Source: Sphingomonas sp. LHG3406-1 (GTDB lineage Bacteria > Pseudomonadota > Alphaproteobacteria > Sphingomonadales > Sphingomonadaceae). Taken from it: DNA of 64,000 bases. The stretch is from positions 1,426,001-1,490,000 of the forward strand of contig NZ_CP069128.1 of the NCBI RefSeq assembly GCF_029637485.1, given 5' to 3'. Shown one piece after another: positions 51,602-60,812 of the stretch. The stretch's first letter is position 1, and each line of letters opens with the position of its first letter. The notes under the pieces were generated by a model. That model was not told where the DNA came from. It worked only from the letters and a program-made list of their open reading frames with translations, and made no database searches. The position numbers were made by a program, and so were the translations under genes.

Positions 51602-52405
51602 TCAATCGGCCTTGGCTGGCCTCTTCCTGGCGTCGAGGCCCTTCATTTCGGCATCGAAGGCACCCGCGTCCTTCATGATGTCGGGCATCAGCTTCAGCAG
51701 CTCAGGCATGGCCTCGAACGTGCCGCGCATGACGTCCGGCTCGAACCACATGCCGAGCATCTGCCGGCCGTAGGCAGCGCCGGTCGGGGTCGCGAGGAAG
51801 CCCCGGATCTCGGCCATCTGCGCTGCGTCGAACTTGCGGGCCATGGAGCGGGCCATGCCCTCGCGGAACTTGGGCTCCATCACGTCGCCGAACTTGACGA
51901 TCATGGTCCTGGCGAACGCCTTGCCGGCGGCGACCTTGGCGTCGAATTGCGGGTCTTTGCGGGCAAGCGACGCACGCAGCGGTTCGGTGCTGGGCGGCGC
52001 CTTGACCTTGGTCGCTTCCGCCTTGGTCTTGCTGCTGCCCCTGGCGTCCTTCGGCGCGGGCGTCGGAGGCATGAGCGCGGCGAGGTCCGCCTCGCTCATG
52101 CTCAGCACCTGGTCGGCCATGCGCTCGGCAAAGCCGCTCATCGCCGCGCCATAGGCTCCCTTCGGGAACATGGCGTAGGTCATCTCCCGTGCCGCGACGA
52201 GCCGGGCCGGGTCGGGCTCGGGCCCGGCCGGGAAGAAGCGGTCGAAGACCTTGGTCATGAAGGCGAAGGCTTCGGCCGGGTCCGGCATCGGGGTCGCCGC
52301 TTCCGCCTTGGCGCCGGCACTGACCTCCTTGGCGGGCACGGCCCGCGCGGCGGCGGGAACCATGACGGCGGCGAGCGCCAGCGCGGCAGCAAATCGAATG
52401 GACAC
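51602..52405 (-). CDS. DUF2059-like secreted protein
   Basis: 267 residues from a GTG at 52405 (GGGGGT lies upstream). Signal peptide ending VPAAARA. The mature protein is helical and Met/Ala rich; the repeated pattern MARKFDAAQMAEIRGFLATP and TGAAYGRQMLGMW is typical of DUF2059 proteins in sphingomonads. Function unknown. Minus strand, between the receptor and fabI. Confidence 0.75.
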   Translation of the reverse strand: MSIRFAAALALAAVMVPAAARAVPAKEVSAGAKAEAATPMPDPAEAFAFMTKVFDRFFPAGPEPDPARLVAAREMTYAMFPKGAYGAAMSGFAERMADQVLSMSEADLAALMPPTPAPKDARGSSKTKAEATKVKAPPSTEPLRASLARKDPQFDAKVAAGKAFARTMIVKFGDVMEPKFREGMARSMARKFDAAQMAEIRGFLATPTGAAYGRQMLGMWFEPDVMRGTFEAMPELLKLMPDIMKDAGAFDAEMKGLDARKRPAKAD

Positions 52406-52531
52406 GTGGATACCCCCGATCAACGCCAACCCCCGGCGTCCGCGGCAGTCTACCGAACTAGCCAGCCCCGGCGCAACTGGCCGTTCCTGATCCGGGCGGC
52501 TCCTTGCATTGTAGGAGACCATGCTTCACCA

Positions 52532-52548
52532 TGAACCCATATGGTTCA
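52532..52548. promoter_or_regulatory. TGAACC-CATAT-GGTTCA palindrome
   Basis: A perfect 6-bp inverted repeat about 130 bp upstream of the DUF2059 GTG, in the 339-bp non-coding gap 52406-52744. Operator-like, of unknown use. The gap also holds the 32-bp direct repeats after fabI; nothing else was recognised. Confidence 0.35.
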
Positions 52549-52662
52549 GATGTTCTTTCAAGTCGCCTCGCGTCCAGGCGGGGGGATTTGCAACTCCATG
52601 CCCAGGCATGATCAGCCGCGTCGCGGAGAGCTGCTCGGGGCTCCGAGGCAGCGGCACCCCGT

Positions 52663-52746
52663 CACCGGTGACCTTTGTGACCTTGTTCAGGTTCGGCGCG
52701 ATCCGACAGGCCGCCACCGGTGACCTTTGTGACCTTGTTCAGGTTC
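52663..52746 (-). repeat. two 32-bp direct repeats at the fabI 3' end
   Basis: Copies at 52663-52694 and 52715-52746 are identical (CACCGGTGACCTTTGTGACC then TTGTTCAGGTTC), 52 bp apart. The second copy reaches into the last bases of the fabI stop codon. Each contains the internal repeat GGTCAC-AAA-GGTCACC on the minus strand. Origin by local duplication is likely; a role in 3'-end control is possible. Confidence 0.85.
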
Positions 52747-53548
52747 AGACGGTCGCGATGTCCGGCGCATCCTCGGCTTTCATGCCGACGACGTTGTAGC
52801 CCGCATCGACATGGTGGATCTCGCCCGTCACCCCGGACGCCAGGTCGCTGAGAAGATACAGGCCCGCTCCGCCGACATCCTCGATGGTGACGTTTCGCCG
52901 AAGCGGACTGTTCAGCTCGTTCCACTTCAGGATGTAGCGGAAATCGCCGATCCCGCTCGCCGCCAGCGTCTTGATCGGACCGGCGCTGATCGCATTGACC
53001 CGGATGCCGTCCTTGCCGAGATCGGCCGCGAGATATTTGGTCGCCGTTTCCAGCGCGGCCTTGGCTACGCCCATGACGTTGTAGTGCGGAATGACCTTCT
53101 CGGCGCCATAGTAAGTGAGGGTCAGCAGGCTTCCGCCCGGCTTCATCAGCCGCGCGGCCCGCTGCGAGACAGCGACGAAGCTGTAGACCGAGATGTTCAT
53201 GGTCAGCAGGAAGTTGTCGAGGCTGGTATCGACGAACCGCCCGCGCAGCTCGTTCTTGTCCGAGAAGCCGATGGCGTGGACGAGGAAGTCGATGCCGCCC
53301 CAGCGCTCCTCGAGCGCGGCGAAGGTGCGGTCCAGCGCGTCCATGTCGCCGACGTCGCAATCGACCAGGAAGTCGGACCCGAGGCTCTCGGCAAGCGGGC
53401 GCACCCGCTTCTCCAGCGCCTCGCCCTGGTAGGAGAAAGCCAGCTCCGCGCCCTGCTCGCTGAGCTGCTTGGCGATGCCCCAGGCGAGCGACCGATCGTT
53501 GGCGAGCCCCATGATCAGCCCGCGCCTACCCTTCATCAAACCCGTCAT
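52745..53548 (-). CDS. fabI: enoyl-[acyl-carrier-protein] reductase FabI
   Basis: NADH-dependent last step of each fatty-acid elongation cycle. 267 residues: GRRGLIMGLANDRSLAWGIA, FLVHAIGFSDKNELRG, the active-site pattern YxxxxxxK in HYNVMGVAKAAL, and RVNAISAGPIKTLAASGI. FabI-type SDR start and length. The ATG at 53548 overlaps the yihY-like gene by ATGA. A second Met (MKGRRG) is a possible internal start. Confidence 0.96.
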   Translation of the reverse strand: MTGLMKGRRGLIMGLANDRSLAWGIAKQLSEQGAELAFSYQGEALEKRVRPLAESLGSDFLVDCDVGDMDALDRTFAALEERWGGIDFLVHAIGFSDKNELRGRFVDTSLDNFLLTMNISVYSFVAVSQRAARLMKPGGSLLTLTYYGAEKVIPHYNVMGVAKAALETATKYLAADLGKDGIRVNAISAGPIKTLAASGIGDFRYILKWNELNSPLRRNVTIEDVGGAGLYLLSDLASGVTGEIHHVDAGYNVVGMKAEDAPDIATV

Positions 53549-54576
53549 GCCGCCCGACTCTCCCCGCTGGCTTGGCCGATATCTTCCCCTGGACCGGGCG
53601 CCTCGACTTCCAGTTCGTCGGCGTGCGGTCCCTTGAACTGCTCGCCCTCTAGCGCGACCGGTCCGGTTTCCGCCAGCGCCGCGTTCAATTCCGCGCCCAT
53701 GACGACGCCAAGCCCAACGATGAAGAAGAACAGGAGGGTGATCATCACGCCCGCCAGGCTGCCGTAGGTCAGGCTGTAGCCGCCGGCGAGGCCGATTGCC
53801 TTGGGCAGCAGCACGGCCGTTCCGATCCACCAGGCGGTGACCAGCAGCGCGCCCGGCCACTTGCGGCAGCGCATCTTGCGATAGCGCGACGGCGTCAGGA
53901 CGAGGAAGACGAGATACACGGTGAGATAGAGCATCACCGTCGGAACCGCCTTCAGCAGGGTCAGCGAGTTGGCGACCTGCTCGAACTGCGGGACCAGATG
54001 GAGGACCAGAGCCTCGATCGAACTCAGCGCCACCGTCATCGCCAGCGCGATCATCAGCATCAGCACCAGCCCGAGCATGAAGACGATCGAAATCAGCCGA
54101 TATTCCCAGAAGGGCGCGGTGTAGGTGACCCCGTAGGCGCGGCGGAGGATGTCGCGAATGGTCTCGATGAAGCTCGACGCCGTCCACAGGCCGACCAGCG
54201 CGCCGAACCACAGGAGCGGCCCCTGCCGCGCCGTGAGCACTTCGGTCACCGGCTCGCGAAGCACCGCCGCAATGTCTGGCGGCACCGACGCAAGGACGTT
54301 GTAGACCGTCGCCTGCGCACCGTCGGTCGATCCCAGCAGCTGCGCGACCGCCGCCGCCAAGATGAAGAACGGGAACATGGAAAGCAGGCTGAGGTAGGCG
54401 AGGTTGCCCGCGTGGATGAAGCCGTCGTTGTAGACGCCTACCGCAACCCGCTTCATGATCTCGAACGGACGGGTTCCGGGCTTGACGCGGTCGACCACCT
54501 GCTCGCCGAAGCGGGCCTTGAGTTTTGCAAGCCGCTTACGGCGGGCTTCCGGACTGTGGGGCGAAATTTCCTTCAT
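53545..54576 (-). CDS. YihY/BrkB-family inner membrane protein
   Basis: 343 residues with about six membrane helices: GNLAYLSLLSMFPFFILAAA, LWFGALVGLWTASSFIETI, FMLGLVLMLMIALAMTVAL and three more. The AYLSLLSMFPF and TASSFIETIRDI segments are family signatures (formerly called ribonuclease BN, which is wrong for this fold). The charged C-terminus carries an acidic tail. Function is not established. It lies between dnaJ-like and fabI, coupled to fabI. Confidence 0.88.
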   Translation of the reverse strand: MKEISPHSPEARRKRLAKLKARFGEQVVDRVKPGTRPFEIMKRVAVGVYNDGFIHAGNLAYLSLLSMFPFFILAAAVAQLLGSTDGAQATVYNVLASVPPDIAAVLREPVTEVLTARQGPLLWFGALVGLWTASSFIETIRDILRRAYGVTYTAPFWEYRLISIVFMLGLVLMLMIALAMTVALSSIEALVLHLVPQFEQVANSLTLLKAVPTVMLYLTVYLVFLVLTPSRYRKMRCRKWPGALLVTAWWIGTAVLLPKAIGLAGGYSLTYGSLAGVMITLLFFFIVGLGVVMGAELNAALAETGPVALEGEQFKGPHADELEVEAPGPGEDIGQASGESRAA

Positions 54577-54584
54577 CTGACCGC

Positions 54585-55544
54585 CTAGACGCCGAGCCCC
54601 GCCCGCGGGTTGCCTCCGCCTCCGCTCCATTGCTCCACGAAGCGCTCGAGCTCGCTGTCCGCGGCGGGCAGGTCGACCATCAGCGTGACGAGGAGATCGC
54701 CCCGATTGCCCGCCTTGTCACTGAAGCCTCGGCCCTTGATGCGCAGCACCTTGCCCGAACTGGCGCCCCTGGGGACGCTGAGCATCACCGCACCATCCGG
54801 CGTTGGCACCTTCACCTTGCCGCCGAGCACCGCCTCCTTGAGGCTGACCGGGAGATCGAGGCGCACATGATTGCCGTCGCGGGAGAAGAAGCGGTGCGGC
54901 TCGATGGCGATGGTGACGATCGCATCGCCCTTGCCGCCCGGCCCGACCTCTCCCTTGCCGGCGAGCCGGACCCTGGCGCCATCCTCGACTCCCTTTGGGA
55001 GCTTGATCTCGATGGTCGTGCCGTCGGCCAGCGTGACCCGTTGCGGGCTCAGCGTCGCCGCTTCGGTGAAGGGCACGGTAAGGCGGTAGGCGACATCGGC
55101 ACCCTTGGCTGCCGCGCGGGTCCGCGTCGCCCCCCCGCCGCCGAAAGCCGCCCCGCCGGCACGGCGCGCGCCGCCGCCGCCGAACAGGCCTTCGAACAGA
55201 TCGGAAAGATCGGGACCGCCGCCACTGCCACCGCCGCCGTTGCCGAAGCCCTCGAAGCCGCCGCTCGCGCCGGGACGCGATCCGCCGTAGCTCCCGCCAT
55301 AGCCGCCGCCGAACGGCATTTTCGGGTTGCCCTCCTCGTCGATTTCGCCGCGGTCGTAGCGGGCGCGCTTGCTGGCGTCGGACAACAGGTCATAGGCCTG
55401 CGTCACCTTGGCGAAGCGCTCGGCCGCCTTGGGATTGTCCTTGTTGCGATCAGGGTGAAGCTGCTTGGCGAGGCTGCGATAGGCCTTCTTGATGTCGGCT
55501 TCGGTCGCCCCCCGCTTCACCCCGAGCTGTGCGTAAAGATCCAT
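54585..55544 (-). CDS. DnaJ-like co-chaperone (CbpA type, no zinc finger)
   Basis: 319 residues: an N-terminal J domain with HPDRNKD, a Gly/Phe-rich linker (~75-130) and the DnaJ C-terminal substrate domain (PFTEAATLSPQRVTLADG..., VPRGASSGKVLRIKGRGF). The cysteine-rich zinc-finger domain of DnaJ is absent, as in CbpA. It stimulates DnaK on client proteins. First of three co-directional genes with yihY-like and fabI, 8 bp apart. Confidence 0.92.
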   Translation of the reverse strand: MDLYAQLGVKRGATEADIKKAYRSLAKQLHPDRNKDNPKAAERFAKVTQAYDLLSDASKRARYDRGEIDEEGNPKMPFGGGYGGSYGGSRPGASGGFEGFGNGGGGSGGGPDLSDLFEGLFGGGGARRAGGAAFGGGGATRTRAAAKGADVAYRLTVPFTEAATLSPQRVTLADGTTIEIKLPKGVEDGARVRLAGKGEVGPGGKGDAIVTIAIEPHRFFSRDGNHVRLDLPVSLKEAVLGGKVKVPTPDGAVMLSVPRGASSGKVLRIKGRGFSDKAGNRGDLLVTLMVDLPAADSELERFVEQWSGGGGNPRAGLGV

Positions 55545-55629
55545 GGCTCCTCATAGAGCAAAGTCGCTTGCGCACCAGCTAGGTCCGCATTGCTTGCCTG
55601 CCAAGGCACCAAGCGGGTAGTGGGCGCGA

Positions 55630-56214
55630 ATGTCCGCGATCGATCCCTTCGTCCTGTTCGCCGAGTGGATGGCCGAGGCCGAGGCGAAGGAAATCAACGA
55701 TCCTGACGCCATGGCCATCGCCACCAGCACGCCCGACGGTCGCCCGTCGGTGCGGATGGTGCTGATGCGGCGCCATGGTCCGGACGGCTTCGGCTTCTTC
55801 ACCAATCTCGAAAGCCGCAAGGGCCAGGAGATCGCCACCAATCCGTGGGGCGCGCTGTGCATCCACTGGAAGAGCCTGCGCAAACAGGTCCGAGCCGAAG
55901 GACGGCTGATCCAGGTCAGCGATGCGGACGCAGACGATTATTTTGCCAGCCGCTCGCGCACCAGCCGCATCGGCTCGCACGCCAGTGACCAGTCGCGGCC
56001 GCTCGAAAGCCGCGAGACCTTTGTCAGGCGCGTGGAGGAAGCGCAGGCGCGCTTCGGCGATGGCGATGTGCCGAGGCCGGCGCACTGGTCGGGCTTTCGC
56101 CTCGTACCCGACCGGATCGAGTTCTGGGAAGATGTGGAGTTCCGCCTCCACCATCGCCGCCTCTTCTCGCGCCAGCCGGACGGCGGCTGGTCGGAAAGCC
56201 TCCTCTACCCGTGA
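55630..56214 (+). CDS. pdxH: pyridoxamine 5'-phosphate oxidase PdxH
   Basis: FMN enzyme making pyridoxal phosphate, the cofactor of SerC and serine palmitoyltransferase found in this window. 194 residues: AIATSTPDGRPSVRMVLMRR, FFTNLESRKGQEIATNP, EARFGDG-like VEEAQARFGDGDVPRP, HWSGFRLVPDRIEFW and the C-terminal RLHHRRLFSR. Overlaps the CDF gene by GTGA. Confidence 0.96.
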   Translation: MSAIDPFVLFAEWMAEAEAKEINDPDAMAIATSTPDGRPSVRMVLMRRHGPDGFGFFTNLESRKGQEIATNPWGALCIHWKSLRKQVRAEGRLIQVSDADADDYFASRSRTSRIGSHASDQSRPLESRETFVRRVEEAQARFGDGDVPRPAHWSGFRLVPDRIEFWEDVEFRLHHRRLFSRQPDGGWSESLLYP

Positions 56215-57137
56215 GGGTGGTCGGGCCAGAACGCGCGCGCCTGTCGCAGCGGGCGGCGCTGGCCAGCGTGGCGATGGCGCTGACCCTGCTCGTCGCCAAG
56301 AGCTGGGCAGCGATCGCGACCGACTCCACCGCCATGCTCGGCAGCCTCGCCGACACTGCGCTTGACCTCGTCGCCAGCCTCGTCACGCTTGCCGGGGTGC
56401 GCATCGCCGCCCTGCCGGCCGATCACGACCATCGCTTCGGGCATGGCAAGGCGGAAGCGCTGGTGGCACTCGGGCAGGTAGTGCTGATCGCCGCGAGCGC
56501 GCTCGGCATCGGCTGGCGGGCGATCGACCGGCTGATCAATGGGGCTCCGACCGCCAATGCAGAGCTTGGCATCGGCGTGTCGATCGCGGCCATGTTCGGG
56601 ACTCTCCTGCTCCTGAGCTATCAGAAGAGGGTCATCGCCAAGACTGGCTCGCTGGCGATCAAGACCGACAATATCCATTACAAGTCCGACCTGTTCCTCA
56701 ACAGCGCGGTGATCGCCGCGCTGATCCTCGACCAGTGGTTTCGGCTGCGCGGGGCCGACGCGGCGTTTGGCGTGGCCATTGCCGTCTGGCTCCTGTGGGG
56801 AGCGTGGCGGGCGGCGGGCGAAAGCGTCAACCAGCTGATGGATGCCGAGTGGCCGGAGGACAAGCGCGAGGCCTTCCTCGCCGCCTGCGCCGACTATCCG
56901 GAGCTCAAGGGCATCCACGACGTCCGCACCCGGACCAGCGGCGTGCATGACTTCATCCAGTTCCATGTCTGGGTGCCGGAGGAATGGTCGGTGCGGGAGG
57001 CGCACGACCGGCTCGACCGGGTGGAAGAGGAACTGCAGCGCCGATTCCCTGGCACCGAGATTTTTCTTCACCTTGACCCGGAAGGGCATACCGACCGGGA
57101 GGGCATGCTGCCCCATGAGATCACGGAGCGGCGATGA
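56211..57137 (+). CDS. cation diffusion facilitator (FieF/CDF family)
   Basis: 308 residues from a GTG at 56211. Six membrane helices and a cytosolic C-terminal domain. Metal-site signatures: TDSTAMLGSLADTALD (helix 2), DHDHRFGHGKAEAL and HYKSDLFLNS (helix 5), and the C-terminal GIHDVRTRTSG and HLDPEGHTD. Exports Fe, Zn or similar divalent ions by proton antiport; the substrate cannot be read from the sequence. Coupled to pdxH and phzF. Confidence 0.92.
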   Translation: MRVVGPERARLSQRAALASVAMALTLLVAKSWAAIATDSTAMLGSLADTALDLVASLVTLAGVRIAALPADHDHRFGHGKAEALVALGQVVLIAASALGIGWRAIDRLINGAPTANAELGIGVSIAAMFGTLLLLSYQKRVIAKTGSLAIKTDNIHYKSDLFLNSAVIAALILDQWFRLRGADAAFGVAIAVWLLWGAWRAAGESVNQLMDAEWPEDKREAFLAACADYPELKGIHDVRTRTSGVHDFIQFHVWVPEEWSVREAHDRLDRVEEELQRRFPGTEIFLHLDPEGHTDREGMLPHEITERR

Positions 57138-57916
57138 ACCTGCCCTTCTTCCAGGTCGACGCCTTCGCGCCAGAACCGCTGACCGGCAATCCGGCGGCGG
57201 TGATGCCGCTGGAGGAATGGCTGGCGGACGAGACGCTCCAGGCGATCGCTGCCGAGAACAACCTCAGCGAAACCGCCTTCACCGTTCCGCTGGCGGGCAG
57301 CCAGGCCGACTATCACCTGCGCTGGTTCACGCCGACGGTCGAGGTGGACCTGTGCGGCCATGCCACGCTCGCGAGCGGGCACGTGCTGCTCGGCGAAGAG
57401 GACGAAGTGCGCTTCGAGACGCGCTCGGGCATGCTCAGCGTGAGCCGGTCGGACGGGCTGCTGTGGCTCGATCTTCCCGCAAGCAGGATCGCGCCGGCGA
57501 GTGACGGCGAGGAGGTGCTCCGGGCGCTCGGGGTCACGGGCGAGGTGTGGCGCGGGGAAGGGGGCAATGGGGCGATCCTCGTGCGGCTGACCGATCAGGA
57601 TGCCGTACAGGCCGTTCGCCCGGACTTTGCCACGCTCCGGACGATGGATGCGCTGGTGATGGTGACGGCGCCGGGTACGCGCACCGACATCGCCAGCCGG
57701 GTGTTCGCCGCCTATCACGGGATCGACGAGGATCCGGTCACCGGCTCTGCCCATTGCGCGCTCGTGCCCTACTGGGCTGAGGTTCTCGGCCGCACCGACT
57801 TCACCGCCGCGCAGGTCGGACGCCGCGGGGGCGAGTTGACGTGCCGGCTGGTGGGCGACAGGGTGCGACTTGGGGGATTGGCACGGACCGTGATCGAAGG
57901 GTCTTTTCGCATTTGA
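57134..57916 (+). CDS. PhzF-family isomerase/epimerase
   Basis: 260 residues of the DAP-epimerase-like PhzF fold: FFQVDAFAPEPLTGNPAAV, NNLSETAFTVPL (catalytic Glu), LRWFTPTVEVDLCGHATLAS, and EDPVTGSAHCALVPYWAEVLG. Family members isomerise unsaturated acids; the actual substrate is unknown in most genomes and phenazine genes are absent here. Overlaps the CDF gene (ATGA) and the permease gene (TTGA). Confidence 0.9.
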   Translation: MNLPFFQVDAFAPEPLTGNPAAVMPLEEWLADETLQAIAAENNLSETAFTVPLAGSQADYHLRWFTPTVEVDLCGHATLASGHVLLGEEDEVRFETRSGMLSVSRSDGLLWLDLPASRIAPASDGEEVLRALGVTGEVWRGEGGNGAILVRLTDQDAVQAVRPDFATLRTMDALVMVTAPGTRTDIASRVFAAYHGIDEDPVTGSAHCALVPYWAEVLGRTDFTAAQVGRRGGELTCRLVGDRVRLGGLARTVIEGSFRI

Positions 57917-59163
57917 CCGCGCCGGCGCTGCCCCGCCGAGTCGGCCTCGGAGGCGCCACGCTCCTTTCCTTCAACGGCGCGGTCGGTGCCGCCGTCTTCG
58001 CCCTCCCGGCGACCCTCGACGACAGCGTCGGCGCGTGGGCGCCGTGGCTTTTCCCAGCCGCGGCGCTCGTCATGCTGCTGATCGCCATCCCCTTCGCCAG
58101 GGCCATCGCCAGCATGCCGGGCGAAGGCGGACCGGTCGTCTACGGGTCCGCCTTCGGGCGCGCCGCCGGCTTCGAGCTGGGCTGGACCTATTATGTCGCA
58201 CGCGTCTCGGCGTTCGCGGCCAATGTCCATGTGTTGATCGACTACATGCTGCGCTGGGTGGAGGTGAGCCCGTCGCCTTGGGTGCGATCGGCGCTGATCC
58301 TGGCGGCCATTCTGCTGCTGGCGGGTGCCAACGTCGTCGGAATGACGCGGGCGCTTCGGCTGCTCGGTGGCCTGACCTTGCTCAAGAGCCTGCCGCTGAT
58401 CCTGCTCGCCCTGCTCGCGCTTGCCACCTTCCCCCTGCCCACGCAGGGCTCGCCACCGCCCCTGACTGCCGTCGAGGCGAGCGTGCTGCTGGTCTTCTAC
58501 GCCTTCATCGGGTTCGAGAGTTCGATCGCCGTATCGGGCGAAGCAAAGGACGGCGGAGCATCGATCGCCAAGGGCCTGCTGCTTACCATCGCCGTCATCG
58601 CGCTGCTCTACTTGCTGGTGCAGCTCGCCTATTCGGCCGTGTCGCCGAGCGTTGAGGAAGGCGAGAAGGCACCGCTGCTTGCGCTTGGAAGGGACCTTTT
58701 CGGCGCCCCCGGTGCGCTGCTGGTGCTGCTGGCGGCGGTTGCGAGCCTGGCCGGCAACCTCCACGCCAACCTCGCCGCGACGCCGCGCGTCAGCCATGCG
58801 CTGGCGATGAGGGGCGACCTTCCCGATTGGCTCGCGGCCGTCCACCCGAGGTTCCTCAGCCCGCACCGTTCCATCTGGCTGATGGCTGGCCTCGCCGCGC
58901 TGCTGGCGCTGAGCGGCACCTTCGTCTGGCTGGCGGTGGTTAGCACCCTGGCGCGCATGGGCGTCTATGCGGTGACCATCGCCGCCTGGCTGAAGGTAGC
59001 TAGGCGGACGGCCGGCGAGATGGCGCTGGGCGGTCTCGGCATCCTGCTCTGCGCGCTCGTCTCGACGCAGGCGAGCGCTGCGGCCTGGGTGACCCTAGCC
59101 GGCCTGGGCCTCGCCGGGCTGATCCTGTTCTGGCTGTCCAGCGGCCGCCGCCGGAAGACCTAA
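57913..59163 (+). CDS. APC-superfamily amino acid permease
   Basis: 416 residues from a TTG at 57913 overlapping the phzF stop (TTGA); GAAGGG lies ~11 nt before it. An in-frame start ~24 codons earlier would give a polar N-terminus inside phzF. Twelve or so helices with the APC unwound-helix motif GAVGAAVFALP, the second GEGGPVVYGSAFG and EGEKAPLLALGR. Substrate unknown. Its end overlaps the convergent NUDIX gene by 69 bp. Confidence 0.88.
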   Translation: MTAPALPRRVGLGGATLLSFNGAVGAAVFALPATLDDSVGAWAPWLFPAAALVMLLIAIPFARAIASMPGEGGPVVYGSAFGRAAGFELGWTYYVARVSAFAANVHVLIDYMLRWVEVSPSPWVRSALILAAILLLAGANVVGMTRALRLLGGLTLLKSLPLILLALLALATFPLPTQGSPPPLTAVEASVLLVFYAFIGFESSIAVSGEAKDGGASIAKGLLLTIAVIALLYLLVQLAYSAVSPSVEEGEKAPLLALGRDLFGAPGALLVLLAAVASLAGNLHANLAATPRVSHALAMRGDLPDWLAAVHPRFLSPHRSIWLMAGLAALLALSGTFVWLAVVSTLARMGVYAVTIAAWLKVARRTAGEMALGGLGILLCALVSTQASAAAWVTLAGLGLAGLILFWLSSGRRRKT

Positions 59164-59616
59164 TCGTTCGGCCAGGACGTCGAGAACCGGGCGCTGGCTC
59201 TTGAGGATGCGTCCATGCGCGCGCGCCAGTTCCATCCACTCGACTCGATCGAGTTCCGGGAAGCGACGGGTGCGCCCAGAGCGCGGCGGCCATTCGAGCT
59301 CGAACATCTCGCTGGAGAGTTGCGCCGGATCGAAGTCGCCCTCCAGCGCGAACACCTCGACCAGCTTGCCGCCATTCTGACGCACGGTATGCAGCTGCTC
59401 CGGCATCCCTGGGGGCAGCGGGCCGACCTCCTCGGCGAATTCGCGCTGCGCCGCCTCAAGCGCATCCTCGCCCGGCTCGATCGCTCCCTTCGGAACCATC
59501 CAGGCGCCTTCATCCTTGCGCGCCCAGTAAGGACCGCCGGGGTGCCCGAGCAGCACTTCGACCAGGTCCGCCCGCCGGCGATAAAGCAATATTCCCGCGC
59601 TTCTGGCCTGCGGCAC
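59095..59616 (-). CDS. NUDIX hydrolase
   Basis: 173 residues from a GTG at 59616, one base after the mnmA stop. The Nudix box is complete: GAIEPGEDALEAAQREFAEE then VG, that is Gx5Ex7REUxEExGU. The N-terminal SAGILLYRRRADLVEVLLGHPGGPYWARKDEGAWMVPKG-type layout is that of the predicted NTP-pyrophosphohydrolases of the DR/Ap4A group. The last ~20 residues (PAAAAGQPEQDQPGEAQAG) are low complexity and lie opposite the permease gene, so the C-terminus is probably an extension. Confidence 0.88.
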   Translation of the reverse strand: MPQARSAGILLYRRRADLVEVLLGHPGGPYWARKDEGAWMVPKGAIEPGEDALEAAQREFAEEVGPLPPGMPEQLHTVRQNGGKLVEVFALEGDFDPAQLSSEMFELEWPPRSGRTRRFPELDRVEWMELARAHGRILKSQRPVLDVLAERLGLPAAAAGQPEQDQPGEAQAG

Positions 59617-59617
59617 G

Positions 59618-60754
59618 TCAGGCGGCCGGACGAAGCTGGTCGGTGACGGGCACGGTTTCCTCGATCCAGCCCCCTCCGAGCAGCCGGTCTCCTTCGTACA
59701 CAACCGCCGCCTGGCCCGGCGCGACGCCATATTCCGGTCGATCGAAGATCATTCGAGAACCGGCGATGCAGGCCGGCACGGGGCGGCTGAGGGAGCGGAC
59801 CTTGACCTCGATCTCGCGCTGGTCCTCACCCAGCCAGTTCCAGTCAGCGATCAAGGCTTCGCGGACGGCCAATGCGTCCTTGGGGCCGACGACCAGCCGG
59901 CGCGCGGCGGGATCGATGCGGATGACGTAGAGCGGCTCCGGCGATCCGCCAATCTCGAGACCACGGCGCTGGCCGACGGTGAAGTGAACGACGCCGGGGT
60001 GGCGGCCGAGGACCTTTCCAGCAAGATCGACGATTTCGCCGGGCGCGTCCGTCTCGGGTCGAAGGCGCTTCACAAGGCCGGCATAGTCGCCGTCGGGCAC
60101 GAAGCAGATATCCTGGCTGTCTGGCTTTGCGGCGACTGGCAGGCCCGCTTCGGCGGCGAGCGCCCGCACGTCGGCCTTGGGCAGTTCGCCGATCGGGAAG
60201 CGGAGCAGGTCGAGCTGCTCGGCGGTGGTGCCGTAGAGGAAGTAGCTCTGGTCGCGTGCCGGATCGCGCCCCTTGTGCAGCTCTGCCCTGCCCGCACGAA
60301 CGACGCGCCGGACATAATGGCCGGTGACCAGCGCATCAGCGCCCAGTTCGCGGGCGAACGCGTGGAGGTCGGTGAACTTCACCCCCTGGTTGCAGAGCGA
60401 GCAGGGCACTGGCGTGCGGCCGCGGGCATAATCGTCGGCGAAGCGCTCGATCACGCCCTCGCGGAAGCGGCTCTCGTAATCGAGCACATAATGCGGAATG
60501 CCGAGCTTCTCGCAGACCTGCGACGCGTCATAGATGTCCTGGCCCGCGCAGCAGGCACCGGAGCGCTTCACCGCTTCGCCATGATCGTAGAGCTGGAGGG
60601 TGACTCCGATCACCTCCGCACCGGTCTTCGCCGCAAGCAGGGCCGCGACCGACGAGTCGACGCCGCCCGACATGGCGACCACGACACGCGCGCCCGCCGG
60701 GGGGCGATCTAGTTGGAGGTCGATCGGAAACATGGCGAGGTCTTTACCCGGCAT
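59618..60754 (-). CDS. mnmA: tRNA-specific 2-thiouridylase MnmA
   Basis: Puts sulfur on U34 of tRNA for Lys, Glu and Gln. 378 residues: PP-loop [40 protein letters not shown] (first catalytic Cys), [22 protein letters not shown] (second Cys) and [18 protein letters not shown]. The ATG at 60754 is preceded by GAGGGTG. A second Met at codon 8 (MFPIDLQL) is possible. The first gene of a unit with the NUDIX gene. Confidence 0.96.
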   Translation of the reverse strand: MPGKDLAMFPIDLQLDRPPAGARVVVAMSGGVDSSVAALLAAKTGAEVIGVTLQLYDHGEAVKRSGACCAGQDIYDASQVCEKLGIPHYVLDYESRFREGVIERFADDYARGRTPVPCSLCNQGVKFTDLHAFARELGADALVTGHYVRRVVRAGRAELHKGRDPARDQSYFLYGTTAEQLDLLRFPIGELPKADVRALAAEAGLPVAAKPDSQDICFVPDGDYAGLVKRLRPETDAPGEIVDLAGKVLGRHPGVVHFTVGQRRGLEIGGSPEPLYVIRIDPAARRLVVGPKDALAVREALIADWNWLGEDQREIEVKVRSLSRPVPACIAGSRMIFDRPEYGVAPGQAAVVYEGDRLLGGGWIEETVPVTDQLRPAA

Positions 60755-60812
60755 TCACCCTCTTTCGCTAGTGGTGGGACGTGGAGCCGACCTGGAGGAG
60801 GGCAAGTAGAAG

